From Ceratodon purpureus (taxonomy: Eukaryota > Streptophyta > Bryopsida > Pseudoditrichales > Ditrichaceae), in NCBI GenBank assembly GCA_014871385.1, contig CM026425.1, positions 744,001 through 808,000 on the forward strand: 64,000 nucleotides of DNA, in the 5' to 3' direction. Under the pieces are notes generated by a model that ran no database searches, had not been told where the DNA came from, and was given only the letters and a program-made list of their open reading frames with translations. A program made the position numbers and the translations under genes. Positions 22,546 to 34,569 of the stretch are shown in pieces; position 1 is the stretch's first letter, and each line of letters begins with the position of its first letter.

Positions 22546-24311
22546 ATGCGCACATTGACAGCCTTGGAATCGTCTGTGGTAGGAGCTATCTCGGGCATGA
22601 TTGAAGTCTTCATACAGCAGCCTTCAGTGAACATCAAAAACGCTGTTCAGGTCAACCAGCACACAATTTAATGCATCTTCCCTCCTTATTTTTAATATAT
22701 TTTAATTCTCTAGGAATGTGAGATACTCTTCTCATTTTCCCTAATTTTACATGACTGATAGCACGACATTGAATCGGTTATCAACGAACACCTAAATTTC
22801 AACACAATTTCAACACAAATTGCACAATTCGGTGGCTGTAGGATAAGCAACCCGTAGTGTGGAACCCACGGATTTTGTACAGAGGAGTGATTGTAAATGC
22901 AGCAAGCATGGCACCCATAAGCGCCATTCAGTTTGGGGTTAATACAGCCTTGGAAGAGAGAATGACAGGTAATCCAAGGTATTAACCTTTTTCCATCCCT
23001 TGTGACTAGTTGTATAACAAAGTACAATGCAACTTCTTCAATGATGCATTCTTTCGCAAAATCAGCAAGACTGTTTTTCTTTTCGTTTTTCTTCGTATCC
23101 AGAGTTGCACAATTTTCAATCGGTATGTGTTGAAATTGATGGGTGTTGCTCGATGATGATGTGCGGAGCAGGGCCATTGACAACCATGGATAGGACTGGC
23201 ATAGGATTGGCAGCAGGAGCTGTGTCAGCAGTAGTGTCGAGTCCCTCCGAAGTGATAATGATTCAGCAGCAGAAAACGGGGCTGTCAATACTGAGCCAAG
23301 TCCGGTACTTGTGCCATCACCATGGCTGGCTCTCCTTGGGTCGTGGCTTTGTAAGCAACATTCATAATTTACTTTAAGCAGTCCCTGTTCGTTAACATTC
23401 ACATTTTCTCAACAAGTAACTCTTAACTTAAAGATAGGTTATGCACGTCTTCCAGTTGATTTTCAACCTTCAATTTGATCGTTTACATTGTGTAGCAATT
23501 CTTCTTGTTGTTTCTTGACCGTATCTGCTGTTGTTTACATTCACAATGTGTTGGTGAATATGATTTTGACTTGTTTAATTACTGAAAATGTATTAGACTG
23601 AGATTTTGCAGATACCTTGCTTAGTAAGGGAAGCAGTCTACACGGCCACATACCTGGGGGTGAATCCCATCCTTCACGAGGAGGTAATGAAGGTAAGTTG
23701 CGAAGGTAGTAAGAGTGGTATGAAGCTCACTCCCACTTGGGCCCTGGTGCTAGCATCTTGCATCTCAGGCACTACGGCCACTGTGATCACCCAACCAATT
23801 GACACCATCAAGACCCGCATGCAAGCCAATGTGGACTTGATCAAATACCGGTCAGTGACTTTAGTATCATCTTGTGAACAACACTAGTGGAAAAGGTATT
23901 ATGTTACATCAAAATTGAACACCAGGCAGTGGCCGATTACACCAAAAAAATTTAAAAAATTGATGTAATCAGCCACTGCCTGGTGTTCATTTTCGGTGTA
24001 ACATAACACCTTTTCCACTAGTGTTGTTCACAACACAGTTTTACGCTACATTAAAATAACATATTTAGGGCATTAAGTACCAGGCTTTTGGTTTCACTTT
24101 GATTCCTCAGACTAATCATTTGGGTGATGGGTGAAATTGTAGAAAAATGGGGTCAGCATTCCGAACAATTATGGACGAAGGAGGGTACAGAGCTCTGTAC
24201 TCGGGGATCATTCCTCGAACCCAACGGATTGTTTGTGCGGTCTTGATTTTAAGCGAAGCTAAGGAACATCTCACTCATTTGTACCTTGACCATTTGGAAA
24301 AACATAGTTGA
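22546..24311 (+). CDS. Mitochondrial carrier family protein, 272 aa
   Basis: Five exons join with exact phases: 22546-22650, 22842-22968, 23172-23350, 23612-23850 and 24143-24311 (105, 127, 179, 239 and 169 nt; 819 in total). The product has three repeats of about 90 residues. Their signature motifs are QPSVNIK, SPSEVIM and QPIDTIKTRMQ; only the third fits PX[DE]XX[KR] fully. RILYRGVIVNAASMAPISA and YRALYSGIIPRTQR lie at the usual places after odd helices. Such proteins have six membrane helices and exchange metabolites across the mitochondrial inner membrane. The substrate cannot be told. At 272 residues it is slightly shorter than the usual 290-310. Exon 3 was begun at the acceptor GGAGCAG because it keeps phase; a longer exon 3 is less consistent. 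Intron 4 carries a fold-back element. Confidence 0.8.
23872..24033. mobile_element. Fold-back MITE in intron 4 of the carrier gene
   Basis: Two arms of about 70 bp are near-perfect inverted copies (GAACAACACTAGTGGAAAAG on the left, its complement on the right) around a centre of about 15 bp at 23941-23960. It begins about 20 bp after the exon 4 donor and lies wholly inside the intron. No coding capacity. Confidence 0.8.
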
Positions 24312-25406
24312 TTCTAAAGTTACTTTGGTTTGAAAATGAGTTTCACCATCACCAAATATCTGGAAGAAAGTAGGCTCCACACGGGATCATGTATTAGCAA
24401 AATCTTGAAAACTTTCACATTGCTCGCGTCCGCCACCTTCTCTTGTTCGGCAGAATACATCACCACCTGCCTCCAGTGGCCCGTGGAATCCTCGATCTGT
24501 TCTACAATGGCGGATTCCACTCTTCCATCATGCGCTCACTCAGGGACAACTAGAATGGTGGGCAAGAGGTGGTACCATGGTAGCATCCTCTATTAAAGGA
24601 TAATTTTCACACCTAAGTGTGATAATTTTCACACGGAGGTGCAGCAGCACTGGTTAATGATGAATAAGTCTAGCTCTGGAGCGACAAGGTATAGATTGAG
24701 AGAGACTTCCACGAAGAGGCACCGTCGTCATTCGGATATCAAGTCTTCCACTGCAGCTGTCATACTGAGAATTTCCAGACAACATCTATAGTCACAGCCT
24801 TCCACCCAGGACCTGCATTTGTCTTTGCATTAGGGACATAGCTCATCAAACTGCCATGCTCACTGACTGTACCGAATATAGATCCACATACATGAAGACA
24901 AGGAAAAAGAAAAACGAATTTGATGCCGATCCAACAGAATTAATGCAAGAACAAAGAAAATCAAAATAGCAGAGGCCACTTCTATTATTACTTTTGTCAC
25001 ATAAGTCCTGGTTCCCCCGAAAGCTCTGAATCAACATTGTTCAGATAAAACCCCCGCTCTCACCACCTGGGCTCCACGCCCAGATGCAAGACACCGGTTG
25101 ACGTTTTAGGGTAACCAAGAAACAAAACCGCAAAACCGTAAAAAGTAAGCGACTACAATATTGCTTATTTCTTTGATGTTAGCCAGCGCACCCCGAAAAG
25201 CTCCAAATCTACATCGTTTGAAGAAAACCCTGCCTACTCTTGCATCGAGCTCTTTTGCAAGCAAAGGTGCAGCTCAAAGGCGAGGAGTAGCAAGAGCAAG
25301 CAAGATTTTAGGGTCAAAAGGAACATGTTACGAACTGTAACCCTAAGCATCGTCTTCAAAGTAAAATATAATATCCTCAACATGCCTGAATCTGAAAACC
25401 TAGAAC
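24312..25406. other. Intergenic between convergent genes
   Basis: This stretch separates the 3' ends of the carrier (plus) and the kelch gene (minus) and must hold both 3' UTRs and polyadenylation sites. No exon is supported. Confidence 0.6.
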
Positions 25407-28311
25407 CTAGAAAGGGTATGTGGTAATCGGAGCAGTGTCGTTGTACACTTCGTTCTTAAGATAGATATACACATGTGGGTGGTCCACGTCCAAAAAAACC
25501 TCGTTTACAGCCAATGAAGGACATTGCGGCTTGTCAATGCACAGATCCGCTCCACCAATGGCATAGGCAAGCCCACCGGTAGATGCTGCTGTAGTCCGGA
25601 AACGAGCTGTAGGGATGAAAGCCTTCTCGACCCACGTTTGGTCATCGGCATAGTAAATCTGCAGTAGCCACGATTATACACACACAATTCAGGCAAGGTG
25701 GTACCTATATTTCTCCAATATTAACAGTTCCAAGTGAGGACATGAAAAGAGGAAACAGCACGTCGAGGAGATATTCACCTCGTTAACATGCTTTGGATAC
25801 TTGTATGTGGTATTGTTCTGGTAGTGTCCTTCTCCGCCAATAACCATGATCCTATTTCCAGGAAGAACGGTAGCACCCTGTTTAACCACGCACAAACATT
25901 GCAAAGTTAATGATCGATTTTCAAATCCCACTCCATCGTAGAATAAATACATTGGGTAGTTCATGAATAAAACAAGATCGGTTCACGCACCGCATCTCCT
26001 CGAGGAGTCAGCATGTTAGGTCTTGAGGTCCACGCTCCTGTGGCTGGATTGAACGACTCTACTTCATCTGCGAACGAGTTGGCAGTAAAGGCTTGATCCT
26101 GCATTCAAAATGGAAGGCGTCAGAGCGCATGTTTGACAGAAGTCTTTTGCTGCTGACGGCCGTGATCCACCCAAAATAAGAAGAGATATACGGTAGTCAC
26201 GTTAGGGATTAAAACTAAAAACTGAAACAATCTTTATTTTTTTAATACTGATTTTTCAACTAACTAACTACCTGAATTCTCCAATTTGAAAATATCTATT
26301 CGTAAAAAATGACAGGCTTAATCTGCTTACGTAGAATCCTCCAAGAGCATAAATTTCGCCCAGAAAGTTGACACACATGAGGTCCCCACGCGCAGTTGGC
26401 ATATTAGCCAATTTGGTCCACACTTTCGTCGCAGGATCGTATACATAAGTTGCATTAAGGATTGTGTACATCTCATCGTAGCCACCGACTGCGTACACCT
26501 GCAATAACACAATAACACAGCTATTGGACGAGTTCTTAAAGATCACAACAATAGCTGTAATTCATTCACTCAAAGGTTAAAAACATTTAGTGTACAGAAT
26601 AGAAATCCAAATTTCTCTTTCTAATCACTTACTTTTTCTTTCTTTTTTTGAGGCAAATGAAGAGATTCATTGCAAATGAAAAAGTAACAAGCCCTCATCA
26701 GACCGGAGTCTAGGGCGGACTAATCACTTACTTTGCCTGCAACACTTCCAGCACACGTATCACTCAGAACCATTGGGGCCGCAGGGCCGATACTCCACGT
26801 GTTCATTGGAATGTTGTAAATGTACAATTCATTGATCGGAGCAGTGGTGTTGTCAGATGCATCTCTTCTGCCACCAACAACATAAATGGTATCCTGCTTC
26901 CCGTCTGCAATAACATTAACCATTGACAAAATCAGTACTACTGGCATGCGCTAAAGCCTATAAGTTTATTCTGAAGTGTCAAAATCCCTACAGTGCTCAA
27001 GAATACTGTTAATTTTTACAAAGCTGACCAAAATCACAAATCCCTTCCACCTCATAAGCGCCTTGAATCGTATTCTCTGGATCACAGGAAGATTAATTTC
27101 CCAACAGTGAATCAACCTCTCCAATGAAGCTGTGAGTTGTGAATTGTAATTTGTGTGCTAGAACCGAATACCATTACATCAGAAAAATTGCAATTGAATA
27201 AGAAGTCCTAGCTTATGTATCGACAAGAAATCTTACTGTCAAGAAGTGTGGCTCCAAAGCGATAGCGCGGACCGGGCATGGGAGCCATGACGGTATATAT
27301 GTGCAGCGTAGGGTCGTACTTCAAAACCTGGCTGACCACGCTGCCGTTTACGTTCTGTCCACCTAAGATGAAAATACCGTCGCTCACAGCAACAGAGGAA
27401 TGGTCCGACAACGGACCTGGAAAATCGAAAATACCACACACGTCAACGACTAATTCTTATTCTTGTCTGATCCATTCAGAACTAGTCACACATCAACATT
27501 ATGATAACGTGATCAAGCCGTGAGTTATAGGTGATTTCCTGAAGCAACAGGAAAAGCGTCCGTGGAATCCAAACAAAATGCAACGCGATTTTAAACAAAA
27601 TGCAACGCGATTTTAAACAAAAAAGCTCTGCATGCGTGACAGAAACGATCTCATCACTCTCTGAGCCAAACGAGTACACTCCCAAATTCTGGAGGAAGAG
27701 AGCACAAGACATGTCCGTCGAAGATAGTCCTAATAGAGCCAGATCATTATCTCAAAAATACCTGCTGAAAATGAAAGCTCGCCTATGAATGCTTCGAAGA
27801 GAAAACAAGAAGGACAAAAAACCGCAGATATGACTCCATCCAACACTAAAGCTGTGGGTCTCACCCGAGCCGAACAAATTCATTCCAAGGAGGTGGAGAT
27901 TATAAGAAGAAGAAGAACGATAAAAGATAATCGGAGCGGGAGAACGCGAAAGTCAAGCAATTCATCGACAAGGGAGAAAAAAGGAGCCAGTGCGAGGTGA
28001 TCACCAGGAAGGGCTGCCCGGGTGGCCCAGAAGCCGCTCCCACGGAACAAGCTTCCAGCGTAGGTAGCGCCCTCCCTGTTGCGCACGCTGGAGTGGGCGC
28101 CGAGATACACATCGGTTCCACCGACGTCGCTCTGGAGGTTGCTAATCTTCTGGTGTTGGCTGGCCCCAACTACGGCCAGCGCGATGAGCAGCGCCAGCAC
28201 CAGGAGGCCCAACAGCAGCGTGAGCAGCTGCGCCGTGCGCACGCTCCTCTTGAGCCGCTGGATCTCATAGCCCAGGCTGCTCGCGTCGGACTCCATCCCC
28301 ATAGCCTTCAT
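25407..28311 (-). CDS. Membrane-anchored kelch-repeat protein, 428 aa
   Basis: Seven exons splice in phase: 28005-28311, 27237-27416, 26732-26904, 26331-26498, 25991-26098, 25779-25877 and 25407-25658 (307, 180, 173, 168, 108, 99 and 252 nt; 1287 in total). Residues about 27-50 form one hydrophobic helix (LLTLLLGLLVLALLIALAVV) after a basic segment, so the protein is probably a type II membrane protein with the kelch domain outside the cytosol. Kelch blades are marked by GIFILGGQN, TIYVVGGRRD, VYAVGGYDEM, EIYALGGFY, IMVIGGEGHY and AYAIGGADLC, each followed by a tyrosine and tryptophan region (LYIYNIPMNTWSIG, TYVYDPATKVWTKL). Six blades make a closed propeller likely. Kelch propellers bind proteins or carbohydrates; the partner is unknown. 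A short retroposon abuts exon 3's donor, and the 5' flank is rich in simple repeats. Confidence 0.82.
26636..26719 (-). mobile_element. Short retroposon tail at the exon 3 donor
   Basis: An 84-bp insert lies in intron 3 of the kelch gene, flanked by identical CTAATCACTTACTTT copies (26621-26635 and 26720-26734). On the minus strand it ends in an A-rich tail. Its sequence (GATGAGGGC, then TTGCAATGAATCTC, then CATTTGCCTCAAAAAAA) matches the insert at 33115-33205, so both are severely 5'-truncated copies of one retroposon family. Confidence 0.75.
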
Positions 28312-28379
28312 GCCCTGGCGCAGTCACTGACGCAGGCTCCGTCCCTTGCGCTTAGCCAATTCTCGCGCGCGCACGCGGT

Positions 28380-28440
28380 CTCTCGGTCTCTCGCTCTCTC
28401 GGTCTCGGTCTCTCGCTCTCTGCCTCTGTGTCTCTCCGCT
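28380..28440. repeat. CT-rich simple repeat
   Basis: Tandem TCTCGGTCTCTCGCTC words lie just upstream of the kelch gene start (28311), in its likely 5' UTR or promoter. On the transcribed strand this is a GA-rich tract. Confidence 0.8.
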
Positions 28441-28552
28441 CCAGGAACGCCTGCGAAGGAATGCAGCAAGATGAAAATGGTGTTGTTGGAACTTGGGGGG
28501 AGGCAGTGCAGTGCGAGCCAAAAAAAGGGAAGTGAGAGTGAAGTGGAAGAAG

Positions 28553-28940
28553 AAGAAGAAGTAGTAGTAGTAGTAGTAGTATGTAGTAGTAGTGGTATGG
28601 AGCCTGGGCGATGCAACAGTGCAGTGCGGTGCAGTGCAGTGCAGTGCAGTGCAGAACAGAAGGCAGTGCCCTTCCTGCCTGAGAGAGCGAGGAGAGGCTG
28701 CGAGGTATATATGCGGAGAATCGGAGAATCGCAGACAAGTTAAGCTAACTCCTAGCAGAGAGCAGACCTGTGGGACCCACTGCCCACTGCCCACTGCCCA
28801 CTGCCTGCCCAGTGAATATGATGTAAGTTGTTCCGGCTGGCTGGGTGATATGGCAGGTCTTAACTTATTGATGAGCATCTTCCTCCCCAGTCCCGGTTCC
28901 GGTCCCGGTCCCGGTCCCGGTCCCGATCCCACCCCCACCC
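28553..28940. repeat. Cluster of microsatellites
   Basis: Four different simple repeats follow each other: (GTA)n at 28559-28593, (GTGCA)n at 28617-28653, (CCCACTG)n at 28776-28812 and (CCCGGT)n at 28890-28930. Long frames through this region on both strands are repeat translations and are not accepted as genes. Confidence 0.85.
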
Positions 28941-29342
28941 GTACTCCGTAACTCCGTGACTCCGTGACTCCGTTAGTCGTGCCCCAAGTGGCAACTTACT
29001 TACTGGGCAGAATCAATCCATTCCCATCGATTCCCCCTCCCTGCCCCCTTTCCGCTTTGCCCCCTTTCCGCTGTGCCCCCTTTCCGCTTCCCCTTGTCCT
29101 CTCTCTCTCCCTCCCTCTGCAAAAGGATCAGGATCACCATCATGATCATGGGCATCTTCCTTCCTTCCGCTCATCCCTTTTCTGCCATCCTCTACTTTGT
29201 ATTCTATACATTACAAAGGTACACTACTCCCATGGTGATGGGTCTCTGCCTACAAATTGAGATATTCTTTATCTGCTTTATTTACAGAGGTGACTCTTAA
29301 ATACCCACATAACAGTAGTTCTCTATCATTTTGGCAGGACAT

Positions 29343-29610
29343 CCCCAGGCTGGGACTTACCAAGTGCTACGAGCGTTTTTCGGAGGGGCAGGGTTGATGA
29401 GCCCTTAGTTTTTGGTTTTTTATTTTAAAATTCTTAAGGGTGTCCCTCTAGAGTAATTTGGGGCCGCAGGCCCTATTTTTGAATTCAAAATTACCAAAAA
29501 TGGCCTCGGGGGGTCCAAATTGAAAATTTCAGGGTTTTGGAAGAAAAAAGCCAACCAATGGGAGTGGCTCCTAAAAACGCTCGTAGCACTAGGTAAGTCC
29601 CAGCCTGGGG
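29343..29610. mobile_element. MITE with 40-bp terminal inverted repeats
   Basis: The element is about 268 bp. Its ends are inverted copies: CCCCAGGCTGGGACTTACC, one variable base, then AGTGCTACGAGCGTTTTT on the left, and the complement with one or two changes on the right. Flanking GACAT (29338) and GACGT (29611) may be a decayed 5-bp target duplication. There is no coding capacity. Confidence 0.75.
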
Positions 29611-29619
29611 GACGTCCTC

Positions 29620-31000
29620 TCCACGCCGTTCTCTATTGCATGGCATGGTTGAATGGGCAAGACATCTTCATGTATGAAGGTGGTCACACATGATGGTTCT
29701 CGTCTTACGTTTAGAGAATAGATTTTCTACAAGTAAATTTTTTAACCTTTGAACGCTCCAAAGAATAATTTATGTTTTATGATGACAATGGTCCTTCCTA
29801 TATCTTTGTAGTTGGAATATAAAATAAGCCTTAATGGACAATAGTAGTCTTTTATGTTTAGTTTAATGTCTCATGGACACAAATCCATTGGGTCTAATGC
29901 TCACTTCAAAATAGATCCAAAATATTTGACAAATAAGATGCTTCATTCATCATAGTTTTTAAAACTTTAAAAAAAAATTACTTCTTTTCTCTCTATGTAA
30001 AATAAATACTTATCATCCAAATTTTATTATGAATGGGTTTTAGAGTAGAAAGGGCATCTCCATGTTTTGTTTGAATTACAAAATTTATTTAAGATTTCAC
30101 AAACATTTATATTTGGAATAAAAAGAATAAACCATTTTACCACATTATTTTTACAATAGATGATAATATGAATGTACTACAAGTAATTAAAATTTCACAT
30201 ATTTTAATTTTAAAAATCAATCTATAAGAATTTCAAAAGTAATTGTAAAGAACTATCTTTTCTTTTACAAAATCACTACTAAATTTTAAATTTAAAACAT
30301 AACTATCAATAACAATGAAGATCATCATGATGGATGAAAATAATCCACATTGCTAAATTTGGTAAAAAGTTAAACCATGGCTATTAGTAAAAAAACACTT
30401 AACTTGTAGTTATAATAAATCTTTATTTTTTATTTTTATTTTTTTGAAAATATGAAAATAAAAAATATGATGAAAATCATTTGGCTACTTAAATGCTAAT
30501 GCAATAAAAGTCATTTTCATAGCCTAATTTAATTTTGATCCACATGGCCATAGTGTTTAGTATAAAAGTTGATTGTTGATTATGTTTATAATGATAAACT
30601 TTAGAATTAAATTTCAAAGTAGTTCTATGGTTATAAGCCAATATTGTAAAGGTAATGCAAATTCAACTATAGTCCTAAATTCTAGACCTAGGTCTGTGGA
30701 TGCAAGTCTACTAAATTTTTAATTACAATAAAATTGCTCAATCTGAGGATGAAAAATAAGAATGGAAAATACATTTAGAAAATTTCATTTTTTTTGGTTA
30801 GGCTTTGATGCAAAAATATCACATACTTGACCAAAGTTTAAACTGAACAACCAACCACAATTACCAAATACATATTTGACAGCGTTCCAAATTTTACACT
30901 TGGGACATTGTATAAAATTCAAAAATAATCCAAGAATAATCCAAAATATCCAAATATCTCAAAATTTGAACCCCATGTTTTGAACTTGATTTTCTACCTA
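29620..31000. other. AT-rich, no gene seen
   Basis: No supported exon, RNA gene or named repeat was found here. Confidence 0.5.
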
Positions 31001-31007
31001 CACTTAA

Positions 31008-31871
31008 CCCCTAAAGTTCTAAGAAGCCCAAAACGGCCATATGCGATTCTGGCCAGGCCAATGTGGGTGAGTTCTATTTTTGGTTTTTTGGACACTTTTT
31101 TTGGTGGTAGATGTGGATGGTAGCTTTCCATCCAGCCAAAAAAATCAACATTTGGACTCACGGTTCATGAGTTAGAGCGTTTTAAAGATTTCGGCCAAAC
31201 TTCGGGCAAGCTCTCAGCCACTGTGAATGCAGCAAATTTTGCCCAAAACTGCCCAAAACTGCCCAAAATTGCCAAACCCTGCCAAAATCTGCCCAAAGAC
31301 AAAACTTTGAAATTCCACCAAAAATTGAGATTTTGATAATTTTTAAAAATAAAAATTTCTATATATAGAGGAGACAGTAGAGCATGTTCCTGCCGTTCGG
31401 ATTTTCAATCCAAGAATTTTTCATATGCTATTTTTATTGTCAAAAAACGGCCTTTATTTGTGAATTTCAGCATACCCCCTAGTGGAAAATGATTTTTTTG
31501 GCAACCTTCCACAACTTTTTTGAATATGATAATTTTTTGGACATGTACCTAACTCACTTAGGAACAAGAATATGGAGAGACTCATTCCATATCTACTTTA
31601 AAAAATGGTTTTTTGGGCCTACAAAACTTTCTTGTCCCTTTTTTGCGTAGGGAGAAAAAACTTATTATTCAACATTGAACGTTATGATCTTGCAATTGGT
31701 GGGGAATGAGTGTGTGAGATTTGGTGGACATGTAGATATAGAAGTTAGCTACAAGATCTTACAGTTAGATGTACTAAAAAAGACCCCACTGAGTTTGCAA
31801 AATCCACCTTGCTTTGAAGAGGGGCTGTTTTGAGGCAGTTTTGATGAAAAATACCCTCAGAACTTTAGGGG
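31008..31871. mobile_element. TTAA-flanked element 1 (piggyBac-like MITE)
   Basis: The element is 864 bp and lies between TTAA at 31004-31007 and TTAA at 31872-31875. Its ends are inverted repeats, CCCCTAAAGTTCTAAG on the left and the complement of CCCCTAAAGTTCTGAG on the right. TTAA duplication with CCC-type ends is the mark of piggyBac transposons. No transposase frame is present. Inside, CTGCCCAAAA is repeated several times near 31240-31300. Confidence 0.65.
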
Positions 31872-32258
31872 TTAAAATACTTTGTAGAAATTTTAAGTTT
31901 TGTATACACACCGGCTAGGTTAGAGTTTTGAGCAGCTCTTGCTGGTTGCTGAGGAAATAAGGAAATAGGAGGTTAAAAGACATAAAGTAGAACATGGGCT
32001 GGAATCATGGAATTATCATGGATTCATGGTGGGTGTAACTTGTAACTCCCAATGACGTTGATGGTCATTCTGAATCTGATGTTGTATCACTTTGCATGGT
32101 GAAAGGATATATACCCTGCACACTGCAAAGGTATCTCCACTGTTCCATCAATGAGTATGGTTGGTTGTCCCATTGACCCAAAACCGATCAGCCCTAATTT
32201 TTAGATTGTGAAAAAACAGATGCACCTAATTTGTGCATTATAGCATGTGATTGGTTTT

Positions 32259-32867
32259 TTTTTTTTTTTTTGAAGACACGTAATAAATTTTTATTACTGC
32301 AAAAGGGAATAAACAACCGCCAAGGGCCCCGAGAGGCCCTGGTCTTAACAGGATAAGGACACCAGAAACAAAACCAAAGAAACTAAATGATGAGGAGCTC
32401 CGGAGGGCGGGTGTGCACCCAGTTGATAACCAGTCCTTGCCTGGATCCCAACCGAGTCTCAGACACCATCCATTGCTGATCGAAGCGGTCAAGAATGCGA
32501 TGGGAGTCACGGGGACGTTGCTTGAGGGCGCGCCGAACCTTGAACCATGCTACCCTGCCAGCGTCGACCATTCCCAGACCGCTTGTTGAAGTTTCACCCC
32601 GGGCCAATCGTCTTCGGCAAAGACCCTGGCATTCCGAGCAATCCAAGATTGCCAGAGCACTGCACCCCGAAGGACAGCCCAGAAATGACGAAAGGAACAA
32701 AGGCGACGAGGCCAGGGGTGGCCGAAGACACAAGTTCTCCAGTGGAACCGAGGAAAAGGGCCTGAGCCATCACCGCAAAGCCGATGTAGTACGCCCTGCG
32801 CGTAGTGCCACACCCTTTGTACCCTGGGACACTCATAAAATCGGTGTAGAATGGACTCGTCGTGTCC
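32259..32867 (-). mobile_element. 5'-truncated LINE with perfect target duplication
   Basis: The insert is flanked by identical CATGTGATTGGTTTT copies (32244-32258 and 32868-32882) and ends, on the minus strand, in a poly(A) tract. The minus strand reads as the C-terminal end of a plant LINE reverse transcriptase: DESILHRFYECPRVQRVWHY is the zf-RVT zinc-binding motif, followed by FWAVLRGAVLWQSWIARNAR. The frame is broken near 32560, so it is dead. The perfect duplication suggests a fairly recent insertion. Confidence 0.8.
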
Positions 32868-33114
32868 CATGTGATTGGTTTTGGGTCACATGTTACTTTA
32901 CACTTTTGGATTCTGTAAAAAAATGAGAAATGCATAAGGTCGACAGTCCTATAGCTGCTGACCACCCCCTTAAAATCAGCCTGTAAACCCCAAAGAAATT
33001 GGTCACATGTTTTATATGTGGCCAACTTACTATTGTGTCTGCGGTTAATTCACAGATTTGATTATTAATAAAATAACATGGTTACATGTTGGCTCCCTCC
33101 TGAACTAAGGAAGC

Positions 33115-33205
33115 GGTGTCCGATGAGGGCGTGTAATTTTCCTTTCTGCGTTGAATCTTCTTTCATTTGCTTCAAAAAAAATTTAAAAATTTAAAATAAA
33201 TAAAT
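33115..33205 (+). mobile_element. Short retroposon tail
   Basis: A 91-bp insert lies between TAAGGAAGC copies (33106-33114 and 33206-33214) and ends in an A-rich tail. It matches the insert at 26636-26719 (GATGAGGGC, TTGAATCTTCTTTCATTTGC, CAAAAAAA). Confidence 0.7.
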
Positions 33206-33295
33206 TAAGGAAGCAACTTGGTTGGAAATAGGTGAACATGTGGTTGGTTATGGGAGTGTTTGATGGCCGTGTATGGGTATATGGAATGACCTTAA

Positions 33296-34224
33296 CCCTT
33301 AAGTGCCCAGGAAAGCCAAAACGGCTTTTTGCTGTTTCGGTCAGTCTAGATAAAGGGGTTAAAATTGATATTTTAGCCTAAATTTTTTACTGGATGTTCC
33401 TTCTACTGCAAAGTGTATGTGGTAAAATTTGCAAAGCCAAATTCCAATTTTAAGACCTTCATCTAGAAATTTTAGGTTTCAAGTCCAAAACGGGCAGCTT
33501 AAAATTAGGCTTTTTTAAAAAAACAATTCTTGGAATATGTTCATAACCATACCACCACTCAAATTCTAAAGAGACCCAAGTCAAAAAATACACCAATTTT
33601 ACAAGGGCAGCCTCTAAAAATTACAAAGACAAGCTTCAATATTTTCAGTAATTTTTGAATTACTTCTTTCAAAATTCGTCAAAATTTGAGATTTTGGAAT
33701 TTTTTAAAAATAATTTCGCTCAAAAATCAAAAACTTATAAATGCACCTAATCACCGTTCAGATTTTTCTAAAACCAAATATATGTGACGTCATGCATGTT
33801 TTACTATATCAACATTTTCAGACCTGCTTCTAGAAAACAATTTTTATGAGAGCCAAAAAAAGGAATTAGTCTCTCAAATTTTCCATAGAGGTACTCAACT
33901 TGATTACCTACATGGAAACAAATATGGGCAAAATGTTTGGGGTAACAATCTTCAACTCTCCCTTTGCACCATTTTGACTATGTCACTCAGCCAATGCCCA
34001 AAAAACATTTTGCTGCAACTTTGAATATTATAATCTCTAAGATGGTAAACATCCAACGGCTGAAAATTTTATCAGTATTTTTGAAGAAGGTTTACTGAAA
34101 GATCTTACGGCTGGATGTCTAAAGAAAGCAAATGTGTTTGGTTCAAATTGTCGTTTCTTCAAGGTGGTCAAAAATCTTTGTTTTCGAGGTTTTCAGACCC
34201 AAAACATGCTTGGGCACTTAGGGG
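33296..34224 (+). mobile_element. TTAA-flanked element 2 (left arm)
   Basis: The element is 929 bp between TTAA sites (33292-33295 and 34225-34228). Its ends are inverted repeats, CCCTTAAGTGCCCAGG and the complement of CCCCTAAGTGCCCAAG. It has no long reading frame. It is nearly identical, inverted, to 34570-35497. Confidence 0.75.
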
Positions 34225-34569
34225 TTAATGGTGACTGCTAATTCAATTAGTACACATGCTTATCAACGATAACTCAGTGCTTATCAATGATGGTTGGGTG
34301 CATGAACAATCTGTTAGCAGTTTTTAGCCTTAGGTTTGGTCGACTTTTAGTGAAGTAATGGTTGGCATGCAAACACTACATTAACGGAATAGTAGCTATA
34401 TTTGTTAGCCGTTTTGGAAAACTTAATGGTTAGAAGTTAGTGTTTGGGTGGTCGGTTTTAAGTCAACTTACATGTTGGTTATATGTATTATCAAAAAATC
34501 GGCTTCTAAAACTCATAGTAAATTAAATATTCTTGCCCACATGAAATTGAAAGTTGCATTCCTCCTTAA

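Noticed and set aside
28324-28951. Long open frames on both strands upstream of the kelch gene
   Set aside because: They are readings of microsatellites in the 5' flank and carry no domain or splice logic.
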